Below the pieces are notes generated by a model, which saw nothing but the letters and a program-made list of their open reading frames with translations, made no database searches and was not told where the DNA came from. A program made the position numbers and the translations under genes. From an uncultured Eubacteriales bacterium (GTDB lineage Bacteria; Bacillota; Clostridia; Oscillospirales; CAG-272), in contig CAKSEI010000001.1 of the NCBI GenBank assembly GCA_934446285.1, forward strand, positions 1-64,000: DNA of 64,000 nucleotides, given 5' to 3'. Of the stretch, positions 25,463 through 32,543 are shown piece after piece (within the stretch, counting starts at the first letter, position 1; each line of letters starts with the position of its first letter).

Positions 25463-26407
25463 TTACTTGCCCTTTATAAGAGGACTGAGCGCCTCGGCGA
25501 CGTTGTCCATGAGACGCGCACGCCATGAGGCGTCACGCAGCAGTGCGACATCCTCTTCGTTTGTGTAATAGCCCGTCTCAAGCAGCATGGACGGCAGCAA
25601 TGTATATTTCGTCACTATAAACGCGTCGTCCCATGAATCGGCAAAGAAGTGCATGTCCCTGCCGGGATAGTCGGCGGCAAGGGCGGCGCGCAGCGTGTCG
25701 GCGAAAACCTTACTCTGCGCCGATGAGGTATTCTGCGCACAGTAATCGAGGTCAAAGCCCGAGCGGTCTTTATTTTCTATGGAATTTACGTGTATCGACA
25801 GCGCAAGGTCCGCGCACTCCGATGCCGCAAGGCAATTCATATATATCGCGCGCTCATACGGAGAGAACTTCCCGTCGTCAGCCCATGTGTCCTTGGATGC
25901 GTCGTATTCGGTTCCCGTTTTCCTGCAAAGCGCCGTCAGCTCGTCAAGAGACGGATATGTATCCCCGTCGTGGGTGAGCAGCACGCGCACTCCGCGGCTC
26001 TCAAAAGAGTCGCGCAGGCTTTTTACCATATCGAGCGTCATATCTTTTTCCCACTGTCCGAGTGCGCTCTCCGGTCCCGCGCATCCGACATCGGCAAAGC
26101 CGTGTCCCGCGTCGAGGATGACCGTCGGTTCATGTTCCTTTACAGTCGGCTGCGTAGTTTCGCCGTCTTCCGTGCCGTCCGTCGTAAGCGTACCGCCCGC
26201 GTATGCCGCGTCCGTGGGAGTCTCGGGCTTGCCCATCGTCGGGGTGCTCCCGCCGAAGAAATAATATATCACCGCACACGCGATAAGTCCTATAACAAAA
26301 GCTATGCATAAGGTGACGACGACGGCATTGTTTTTTCTTTTTTTCGGCTGCGGGGGTAAATTCCGCTGCGGCGTTGTTTCGTTAAGAGCCGTGTTTTCCT
26401 GTTTCAT
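25463..26407 (-). CDS. N-acetylmuramoyl-L-alanine amidase (Amidase_3)
   Basis: 314 aa. The order is a cytoplasmic Lys-rich N terminus, one TM (about 29-51), a Thr-rich linker, then the zinc amidase domain with LDAGHGFAD (first zinc His), YERAIYMN (Glu), LSIHVNS (second zinc His) and LLETGYYTN (catalytic Glu). It cleaves peptide stems from peptidoglycan outside the membrane. The start at 26407 follows AAAGG at nine nt; an in-frame ATG 14 codons upstream lies inside the Ogt-like gene. It overlaps that gene by 26 bp, so the two are probably co-transcribed. Confidence 0.9.
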   Translation of the reverse strand: MKQENTALNETTPQRNLPPQPKKRKNNAVVVTLCIAFVIGLIACAVIYYFFGGSTPTMGKPETPTDAAYAGGTLTTDGTEDGETTQPTVKEHEPTVILDAGHGFADVGCAGPESALGQWEKDMTLDMVKSLRDSFESRGVRVLLTHDGDTYPSLDELTALCRKTGTEYDASKDTWADDGKFSPYERAIYMNCLAASECADLALSIHVNSIENKDRSGFDLDYCAQNTSSAQSKVFADTLRAALAADYPGRDMHFFADSWDDAFIVTKYTLLPSMLLETGYYTNEEDVALLRDASWRARLMDNVAEALSPLIKGK

Positions 26408-26867
26408 TCTCCGTTGCCTTTCTTTCAAGTGCGAGCAGCGTCTGTGCAAGAGTCAAAGTACCGTCGGCATCCGCCGTCTGCCCTCCGTTTTTGGATACTA
26501 TACGGTGGGTCGGAATGAGTATCATGCACGGGTTAGCCCTGCAGGCTGCCGCCGTTGCCCTGACCGCATCGGGGCGGTGCGCCGCGCGAGCCGCATCCGT
26601 ATACGAGAGCGTGCTGCCGTAGGGTATCTCTCCCGCCTGCTCCCATATCTTCATCTGAAAGGGCGTTCCGTCGGCAAAGACGGGCACGTCAAAGACTCTG
26701 CGCGAGCCGTCAAGATATTCGCATATCTGCTCCGCAGCCCTGTCCGTCAGCGGCGAGGGGCTTTCCGTCTCTCCCCTGTCCGAGAGCGAAACTCCCGTTA
26801 CCGCATATGATGTTGCTCTTACCGTTATCACGCCTATAGGCGTAGCGTATCTGCCGAGATAATCCAT
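26382..26867 (-). CDS. Ogt/MGMT-like protein lacking the catalytic cysteine
   Basis: 161 aa with the full C-terminal fold of O6-alkylguanine-DNA alkyltransferase: FQMKIWEQAGEIPYGSTLSY (70-89), the DNA-intercalating arginine region AVRATAAACRANP (101-113), and ILIPTHRIV (116-124). The invariant IPCHRV cysteine is Thr120 here; the codon reads ACC, two changes from a Cys codon. Suicide repair of O6-alkylguanine is therefore not expected. Alkyltransferase-like proteins, which have Trp at this place, bind the lesion and signal to excision repair; this may be a similar sensor, or a decayed gene. Cys109 and Cys114 lie nearby but not at the active-site position. GGAGG precedes the ATG. Confidence 0.85.
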   Translation of the reverse strand: MDYLGRYATPIGVITVRATSYAVTGVSLSDRGETESPSPLTDRAAEQICEYLDGSRRVFDVPVFADGTPFQMKIWEQAGEIPYGSTLSYTDAARAAHRPDAVRATAAACRANPCMILIPTHRIVSKNGGQTADADGTLTLAQTLLALERKATENETGKHGS

Positions 26868-26993
26868 ACGAACCTCCGACCGTTTACATTATATCACAAA
26901 ACACTATCTTTCGCAAGACTTGGCGAAATCGCCCAAAAGCGTCATGCCGATTTCTACACTTCCTACAAAAATATTTTTTATCGCGCAAAGCCC

Positions 26994-27021
26994 TTGAAAA
27001 AACAATATATTGTGGTATAAT
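26994..27021 (+). promoter_or_regulatory. Promoter of nrdDG
   Basis: TTGAAA (26994-26999), 16-bp spacer, TATAAT (27016-27021). Confidence 0.7.
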
Positions 27022-27047
27022 AAAAAATACGATCGCATATTTTGTGT
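27002..27047 (+). promoter_or_regulatory. Candidate tandem NrdR boxes over the nrdD promoter
   Basis: A perfect palindrome, ACAATATATTGT (27002-27013), lies in the promoter spacer. A second, weaker copy ending TTGTG (27042-27046) follows exactly 32 bp later. NrdR boxes are AT-rich palindromes of this form, usually in pairs about three helical turns apart, and repress nrd genes. Confidence 0.55.
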
Positions 27048-27103
27048 GGCAAGCGGCTTGTCTCGCTTTATATAGATGAAGAAATACGGTAAGGAGAGCG
27101 GAT

Positions 27104-29278
27104 ATGAAGGTAATCAAGAGGAACGGCTCGGAAGCGGTTTTTGACGTAACGAAGATAATAAACGCCGTTGTAAAAGCAAATAATGAGGTTCGCGAGAGCG
27201 AGAGAATACCCCAGGACAGGATAGTATATATAGGAGACAAGGTCGCCTCGGCGTGCGAGGCTCTCGACCGTGCGCCTGCGGTCGAGGAGATACAGGATAT
27301 GGTGGAAAACGCGATAATGGAGGAGAATGCCTTCTCCGTCGCGCGAAAATATATAAGATACAGATACAACCGTGCGCTCGTGCGCAAGTCGAATACGACG
27401 GACGAGCAGATACTCTCGCTTATTGAGTGCAATAACGAAGAGGTCAAGCAGGAGAACTCCAATAAGAACCCGACCGTCAACAGCGTTCAGCGCGACTATA
27501 TGGCGGGCGAGGTGAGCAAGGATATCACGCGCCGCGTGCTCCTGCCCCGAGACATCGTGGAGGCTCACGAGCAGGGTATTATACATTTTCATGACGCGGA
27601 TTATTTCGCTCAGCATATGCACAACTGCGATCTCGTCAACCTTGAAGACATGCTGCAGAACGGCACGGTCATAAGCGGTACGCTCATAGAGAAGCCGCAC
27701 AGCTTTTCCACGGCGTGCAATATCGCGACTCAGGTAGTGGCGCAGGTTGCGTCAAACCAATACGGCGGGCAGTCTATCTCGCTCGCGCATCTCGCGCCCT
27801 TTGTACAGGTGAGCCGAGAGAAGATACGCGCGGCGGTCATAGACGAGATAGACGAACTCGGCACGGTGCCCGACGAGGAGCGCATATCGCGCATAGTCGA
27901 GAAGAGACTGCGCGAGGAGGTGCGCAAGGGCGTTCAGATGATACAGTATCAGGTCGTTACACTTCTCACGACAAACGGTCAGGCGCCTTTCGTCACGGTA
28001 TTCATGTACTTGGGCGAGGCAAAGAACGAGCAGGAAAAGCACGACCTCGCCATGATAATCGAGGAAACGCTCAAGCAGCGTTATCAGGGTGTCAAAAACG
28101 AGGCGGGCGTGTGGATAACTCCCGCTTTCCCGAAGCTTATCTACGTGCTCGAGGAACAGAATATACATGAGGACAGCGAATTCTGGTATCTTACGCGTCT
28201 CGCGGCCCAGTGCACGGCAAAGCGCATGGTTCCCGACTATATCTCGGAGAAGAAGATGCTCGAATTAAAGGTGGACAAAAACGGCGAGGGGCACTGCTAT
28301 ACCTGCATGGGCTGCCGTTCGTTCTTAACGCCTTACGTCGATGAGAACGGCAAGCCGAAGTATTACGGCAGGTTCAATCAGGGTGTTGTCACGCTCAATC
28401 TGCCCGATGTCGCGCTCTCGTCCGGCGGCGATTTTGAAAAGTTTTGGCGCATTATGGACGAGCGCCTCGACCTTTGCTACCGCGCACTCATGTGCCGTCA
28501 CAACAGGCTGAAGGGCACGCTCTCGGACGCCGCTCCGATACTTTGGCAATACGGCGCGCTCGCGCGCCTAAAGAAGGGCGAGACTATAGACAAGCTGCTC
28601 TACGGCGGCTACTCGACAATTTCTCTCGGCTACGCGGGGCTTTACGAATGCGTCAAATACATGACGGGAAAGAGCCATACCGACCCCACCGCAACTCCCT
28701 TTGCCCTTGAGATAATGAACAGGCTCAACGCCGCGTGCAAGACATGGAAAGAGAAAGAAAATATCGACTTCTCGCTCTACGGCACGCCGCTTGAGAGCAC
28801 GACATACAAGTTTGCAAAGTGCCTGCAGAAGCGTTTCGGCATAATTCCCGGCATAAACGATAAGGGATATATCACGAACAGCTATCATATACACGTAACC
28901 GAGAAGATAGATGCCTTTGAAAAATTGGCATTTGAGTCAAAATTTCAGGCGCTCTCGCCAGGAGGTGCGATAAGCTACGTGGAAGTGCCGAATATGCAGA
29001 ACAATATCGACGCCGTGCTCGAGGTCATGAAGTTTATTTACGACAATATCATGTACGCGGAGCTGAATACCAAGAGCGACTACTGCCAGGTCTGCGGCTT
29101 TGACGGCGAGATAGAGATAGCGGAGGACGACGGCAAGCTCGTATGGAGATGCCCCTGCTGCGGCAATACCGACCAAAGCAAGATGAATGTCGCGCGGCGC
29201 ACATGCGGCTATATCGGCACGCAGTTCTGGAATCAGGGACGCACGCAGGAGATACGCGACAGGGTGCTGCACCTGTAA
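27104..29278 (+). CDS. nrdD: Anaerobic ribonucleoside-triphosphate reductase
   Basis: 724 aa, class III reductase. It has an N-terminal ATP cone (VIKRNGSEAVFDVTKI, 3-18), the glycyl-radical barrel with CYTCMGCRSFL, a C-terminal zinc site (CQVCG...CPCCG) and the radical-bearing RTCGYIGTQFW near residue 700. It makes dNTPs from NTPs with formate as reductant under anoxia. AAGGAG lies upstream of the ATG, and candidate NrdR sites overlap the promoter. It forms a unit with nrdG (6-bp gap) and probably dut. Confidence 0.97.
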   Translation: MKVIKRNGSEAVFDVTKIINAVVKANNEVRESERIPQDRIVYIGDKVASACEALDRAPAVEEIQDMVENAIMEENAFSVARKYIRYRYNRALVRKSNTTDEQILSLIECNNEEVKQENSNKNPTVNSVQRDYMAGEVSKDITRRVLLPRDIVEAHEQGIIHFHDADYFAQHMHNCDLVNLEDMLQNGTVISGTLIEKPHSFSTACNIATQVVAQVASNQYGGQSISLAHLAPFVQVSREKIRAAVIDEIDELGTVPDEERISRIVEKRLREEVRKGVQMIQYQVVTLLTTNGQAPFVTVFMYLGEAKNEQEKHDLAMIIEETLKQRYQGVKNEAGVWITPAFPKLIYVLEEQNIHEDSEFWYLTRLAAQCTAKRMVPDYISEKKMLELKVDKNGEGHCYTCMGCRSFLTPYVDENGKPKYYGRFNQGVVTLNLPDVALSSGGDFEKFWRIMDERLDLCYRALMCRHNRLKGTLSDAAPILWQYGALARLKKGETIDKLLYGGYSTISLGYAGLYECVKYMTGKSHTDPTATPFALEIMNRLNAACKTWKEKENIDFSLYGTPLESTTYKFAKCLQKRFGIIPGINDKGYITNSYHIHVTEKIDAFEKLAFESKFQALSPGGAISYVEVPNMQNNIDAVLEVMKFIYDNIMYAELNTKSDYCQVCGFDGEIEIAEDDGKLVWRCPCCGNTDQSKMNVARRTCGYIGTQFWNQGRTQEIRDRVLHL

Positions 29279-29284
29279 AAGCAA

Positions 29285-29818
29285 ATGAACTACGCGACAA
29301 TAAAAACGTGCGACATAGCAAACGGCACGGGGGTGAGAGTTTCGCTCTTCGTGTCGGGCTGCACGCATCACTGCCCCGGCTGCTTTAACTCTCAGGCGTG
29401 GGATTTTTCCTACGGCGAGCCTTTTGACGAGGGCGTGCAGGACTATCTTATGTCGCTTTTATCAAGGAGCTATATTGATGGGCTTACGCTGCTCGGCGGC
29501 GAGCCTTTTGAGGCGGAAAATCAGCGTGCGCTGCTGCCTTTTCTCGAGAGGGTAAAAAGAGAATTGCCCGAAAAGACCGTCTGGGCGTACAGCGGGTATA
29601 CCTATGAGCAGCTGACCGGCACGGGCGCGCCCGTGTGTGAGGCGACGGAAAAAATGCTCGGGCTTGTCGATGTGCTTGTCGACGGAAGATTTATAGAAGA
29701 AAAAAAGAACATACGACTGCTCTTCCGAGGCTCGGAAAATCAGCGGATAATCGACATGGCAAAGACGCGGGCGACGGGTGCGCCCGTGCTCTGGGAAGAG
29801 CCGAAAAAGGGGATTTAA
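29285..29818 (+). CDS. nrdG: Anaerobic ribonucleotide reductase activating protein
   Basis: 177 aa radical SAM enzyme. The cluster motif is CTHHCPGC (CX3CX2C) near residue 26; LLGGEPF follows. It installs the glycyl radical on NrdD using S-adenosylmethionine. The ATG is 6 bp after the nrdD stop with no clear ribosome site, so translation is probably coupled to nrdD. Confidence 0.95.
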   Translation: MNYATIKTCDIANGTGVRVSLFVSGCTHHCPGCFNSQAWDFSYGEPFDEGVQDYLMSLLSRSYIDGLTLLGGEPFEAENQRALLPFLERVKRELPEKTVWAYSGYTYEQLTGTGAPVCEATEKMLGLVDVLVDGRFIEEKKNIRLLFRGSENQRIIDMAKTRATGAPVLWEEPKKGI

Positions 29819-29822
29819 AAAA

Positions 29823-30260
29823 ATGGAAGTAAAAATAAAAAAGCTGCGCGAGGGCGCGAAAATTCCCGCATACGGAACGCCGTTCTCGGCGGGAGCGGAC
29901 CTTTACGCCTGCCTTGAGGAGGCGGTAAGCCTCGCGCCGGGGCAGAGTATGATGATACCTACGGGTATTGCCTGCGAGCTGCCCGCGGGCACGGTCGGGC
30001 TTGTCTACGCGCGCTCGGGAATGGCATGTAAGCAGGGGCTTGCACCGGCGAACAAGGTCGGAGTCATCGACTGCGACTATCGCGGCGAGATTACGGTATG
30101 CCTCTATAACCATTCGGGAGAAACCCGCACGGTGGAGAGCGGCGAGCGCATAGCACAGCTCGTCATTGCGCCGTACTACACGGCGGAGTTTACGTTTGCC
30201 GACGAGCTGTCCGAGACGGTGCGCGGCGCGGGCGGCTTCGGCTCGACGGGTAGAAAGTAA
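29823..30260 (+). CDS. dut: Deoxyuridine 5'-triphosphate nucleotidohydrolase
   Basis: 145 aa, the usual trimeric dUTPase length. Motifs: AGADLYA (motif 1), ARSGMA (motif 2), GVIDCDYRGEI (motif 3), GERIAQLVI (motif 4) and RGAGGFGSTG (motif 5, closing the active site). It removes dUTP and supplies dUMP. The ATG at 29823 starts MEVKIKKLREG, just after the nrdG stop. Co-transcription with nrdDG fits its role in dNTP quality control. Confidence 0.95.
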   Translation: MEVKIKKLREGAKIPAYGTPFSAGADLYACLEEAVSLAPGQSMMIPTGIACELPAGTVGLVYARSGMACKQGLAPANKVGVIDCDYRGEITVCLYNHSGETRTVESGERIAQLVIAPYYTAEFTFADELSETVRGAGGFGSTGRK

Positions 30261-30261
30261 T

Positions 30262-30362
30262 TTAGATTGCGTATAGTAAATGTCGCTTTTTTGCCGAGCT
30301 TTCCCGAAAAAGCTCGGCAAAAGCTTTTGTATAAGGAAAAAGGTTTGCTTATTCTCTTAATT
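30262..30362. repeat. Short family A modules downstream of dut
   Basis: 'gcgtatagtaaatg', a gccgagctttcccgaaaaag/ctcggc palindrome and 'aaaagcttttgtataagg'. It joins the long copy that follows. Confidence 0.55.
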
Positions 30363-30660
30363 GAAGTTTTTTGCGCAGCTTTTTTAAAAAAAGCTGCCGG
30401 ATTTTAAAGGCAGAGCCTTTAATCGCCGCCGGTCGCTTCCCCCTCGAAAAGCGACGCAAAAGCTTTTGCAGACGCATGATATCTCAGCAAGTGAAAAGCT
30501 TTAGTATACCCCTGTTTTTTTGAAGTTTTTGCCGAGTTTTTACGGGAAGGCTCGTGAATTTTACGCCGCAGGCGTAAAAGAGGAGAAACCCTCGCGCAGA
30601 GGGTTTCTCCTTGATTTATTTACAAACAAACATTGCCGCTTTTCTCGGAAAGCTGCTTTT
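30363..30660 (+). repeat. Composite hairpin element family A, long copy 2
   Basis: It shares its module order and much exact sequence with 61610-61915: a gcagctttttt/aaaagctgc hairpin, 'aaaggcagagcctttaatcg', 'ccgccggtcgctt', a ccctcgaaaagcgac segment, 'gcagacgcatgatatct', 'tagtatacccctg', and the GGAGAAACCCTC hairpin. It lies between convergent genes (dut and the 312-aa protein). No gene is visible. Confidence 0.8.
30582..30610. terminator. Terminator hairpin within repeat copy 2
   Basis: GGAGAAACCCTC-gcgca-GAGGGTTTCTCC. On the minus strand TCTTTTA follows, which would end the 312-aa gene; on the plus strand TTGATTTATTT follows, facing dut. Confidence 0.65.
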
Positions 30661-30674
30661 TTGATAAAAGCCTC

Positions 30675-31613
30675 TCAGGCAACAGGGATTTCGTATAGAT
30701 ACATCTGCCCGCCGTCGCAATAGGTTTCGCTTGATCTGTCGCCGTCAAAATATAACTCGGACAAGACGCATACCCGAATGTAGTACTTTCCGTCGATGTT
30801 TACAAGGTCAAAGCCGTCGATTTCAAAGCTCTCAAGCGAATCCCCGTAAAGCTCCTTTGTTTTTTGCTCAAGGTCTTTTTCGATTTCTTCTTTTGAAATG
30901 CCTTTAAGTCTGTTTTCATCGAAGTCCTCGAAATCATCTTCACGCATTTTGCATGAATATACGGTGCCGTCCGCCAAAATCGTCGCATAGCAACGCGAGC
31001 CGGTAACAAACTTTCCGTCGCCTAACTTTTGAGCAAGAAAAACCGTATAGCTGCCGTCGCTGTCGTCCGATATGGTCTCCTCAAGTTCAAAGCCGTCGAT
31101 GCGCGAGCCGAAATTTTCTTTCATGGTTTTCTCGGCTATAGCTTTCGCCTCAGCCTCGGTGATTCGATTGCCGGTTCCCTTTTCCTTTGCCTCAGCCGTA
31201 ACAGCGGAATAATTCGCGATATTCATATTCATACCGATAAATTTTCCGTCGGCATCAAAATAATACTCATTATTTTCGCCGTCAAGGTACAGGAGCTTTC
31301 TCGAACCGTCCGCTTTACCCAATGTCTCCGAATAGCTTAGCGAAATCGTCTCGCCGTCCGCGTTATACTCGCGGGTAGCGGCAGCGCCCTCATCCGCGCA
31401 TTTAACCCATTTATTGTCTCCCGCAGCCTCAATAATTTCCGCAGAATTCGCAAGTGCGGTAATTTCGCGGTCGCCGCCGTCTGTTCCGACTTCACCCTGC
31501 GCCGGTGTGTCTGACTTTGCAAAATCCGTATTCAGCACGAACACCGACGCGATGACGGCAAAAACCACTGCGGCGGTCGATACGGCAATAATAAACGGCC
31601 TTTTGTTTTTCAT
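30675..31613 (-). CDS. Exported protein of unknown function with PepSY-like features
   Basis: 312 aa. An N-terminal signal anchor (about 6-28) is followed by an acidic extracellular region. The stretch RITEAEAKAIAEKTMKE (about 150-166) looks like a PepSY/YpeB-type repeat start, and SKEEIEKDLEQKTKELYG (about 240-257) may begin a second. PepSY domains often inhibit peptidases, but the match is weak. GGGGG lies before the ATG. It faces dut across a repeat element whose hairpin probably terminates it. Confidence 0.65.
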   Translation of the reverse strand: MKNKRPFIIAVSTAAVVFAVIASVFVLNTDFAKSDTPAQGEVGTDGGDREITALANSAEIIEAAGDNKWVKCADEGAAATREYNADGETISLSYSETLGKADGSRKLLYLDGENNEYYFDADGKFIGMNMNIANYSAVTAEAKEKGTGNRITEAEAKAIAEKTMKENFGSRIDGFELEETISDDSDGSYTVFLAQKLGDGKFVTGSRCYATILADGTVYSCKMREDDFEDFDENRLKGISKEEIEKDLEQKTKELYGDSLESFEIDGFDLVNIDGKYYIRVCVLSELYFDGDRSSETYCDGGQMYLYEIPVA

Positions 31614-31849
31614 TTGTATGCCCCCTTTTTTTATTTGCTCTTCGAGTCGGTACGTTTGTCAGGGGACAACCGCACCCCTCTATCGGTTATACGTCCGAGA
31701 GACGTGCAATTCCTTATTTTTTTGATAGAATTTTCGGAAATTGCGAATTTTCGGAGGCTGAGTGCAGTAGCGCGAGTGAATACAAAGGCGAAATTTCGTT
31801 TTAATCATACGATAATTTCAAATTCAGCACCCGAGCGCACAGCATGATG
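31614..31849 (-). other. Upstream region of the exported 312-aa protein, no clear feature
   Basis: AT-rich, with a ribosome site (GGGGG) next to the gene. No well-spaced sigma-A hexamer pair and no reading frame with a ribosome site was found. Confidence 0.4.
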
Positions 31850-32050
31850 AAAGCCGGTCTGTATTCTTGTTGCACGCGATTGGATATCGCCATTAACCTG
31901 TCATCGCTTTCGTAAAAAATCTCGCTGTCCCGCGCCTCCTTTGTGTAAAGGGAGGCTGACGAAGCCATGACGGAGGGATTGTTACGCAGAAATGCCTTAT
32001 ACAAACGGGAAAATAAGCGTAAATTCTATCGGCGCGCGTATTAAAACAAA
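31850..32050 (-). repeat. REP-like repeat family B, copy 2
   Basis: Reverse complement matches 4490-4730: 'aacaatccctccgtcatgg', 'gcctccctttacacaaagg' and 'ttttaatacgcgcgc' are shared, with substitutions between. Confidence 0.65.
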
Positions 32051-32084
32051 CCCAATCGACATCACATAACCTATACCGAGTGCT

Positions 32085-32165
32085 AATTCCTGAGGGGACA
32101 ATCCCTCAGTCAGCCTAACGGCTGACAGCTCCCTTTACACAAGGGCGCCTCGGGGGAGGCGAAAT
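32085..32165 (+). repeat. REP-like palindrome, family B short form
   Basis: 'acaatccctcagtcagc' with a CAGCC/GGCTG hairpin, then 'agctccctttacacaaggg'. This form is common in intergenic DNA of gut Clostridia (recollection). Confidence 0.6.
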
Positions 32166-32261
32166 ATTTTCCGATACGAGAAAATGTGCAAGAGCGGTTA
32201 TTTAAAGGTAAACAAACGGATTGTTTTTCTATATGGTCGGGCGATTATATATTATTTTCCC

Positions 32262-32455
32262 TATACAAAAGCTTTTGTTTCGCTTTTCACGAAAAGCGAC
32301 CGGCAGCAATTAAAGGCATTGCCTTTAAAATCCGCGAGCCTTTAAAAAGGCTCAACCCAAACTCTTGATAAGGGGTTAAGCTAAGGCATTTATTATACAA
32401 AAGCTTTTGCCAAGCTTTTCTCGAAAAGCTTGCGAAAAAGCGACATATACTATAC
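32262..32455. repeat. Family A repeat fragment
   Basis: Modules: 'tatacaaaagc', gcttttcacgaaaagc hairpin, 'gaccggcagcaattaaagg', GAGCCTTT/AAAGGCTC hairpin, 'aaggggttaagctaaggc', caagcttttctcgaaaagcttg palindrome. The orientation is that of copy 1. Confidence 0.65.
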
Positions 32456-32464
32456 GTAAACTGA

Positions 32465-32495
32465 AAAACGCGGGGCAGGTCGATGACCTGCCCCG
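32465..32495 (-). terminator. Terminator of pnp
   Basis: CGGGGCAGGTC-atc-GACCTGCCCCG followed by CGTTTTTC on the minus strand; the 11-bp stem is perfect. Confidence 0.9.
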
Positions 32496-32543
32496 TATTT
32501 GGGTTTAAGGAACGCGTCGTAAATTTGCGCGTTTCCTGTTTTT

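Noticed and set aside
26884..27480. 198-codon minus-strand frame spanning the nrdD promoter and start
   Set aside because: It overlaps a certain nrdD gene and its promoter and lacks a ribosome site.
29691..30320. 209-codon minus-strand frame opposite nrdG and dut
   Set aside because: It begins inside repeat sequence and is antisense to dut, whose five motifs are intact.
30262..30660. CRISPR array suspected from repeated short palindromes
   Set aside because: Units vary in length and spacing, there are no regular unique spacers, and no cas genes are present.
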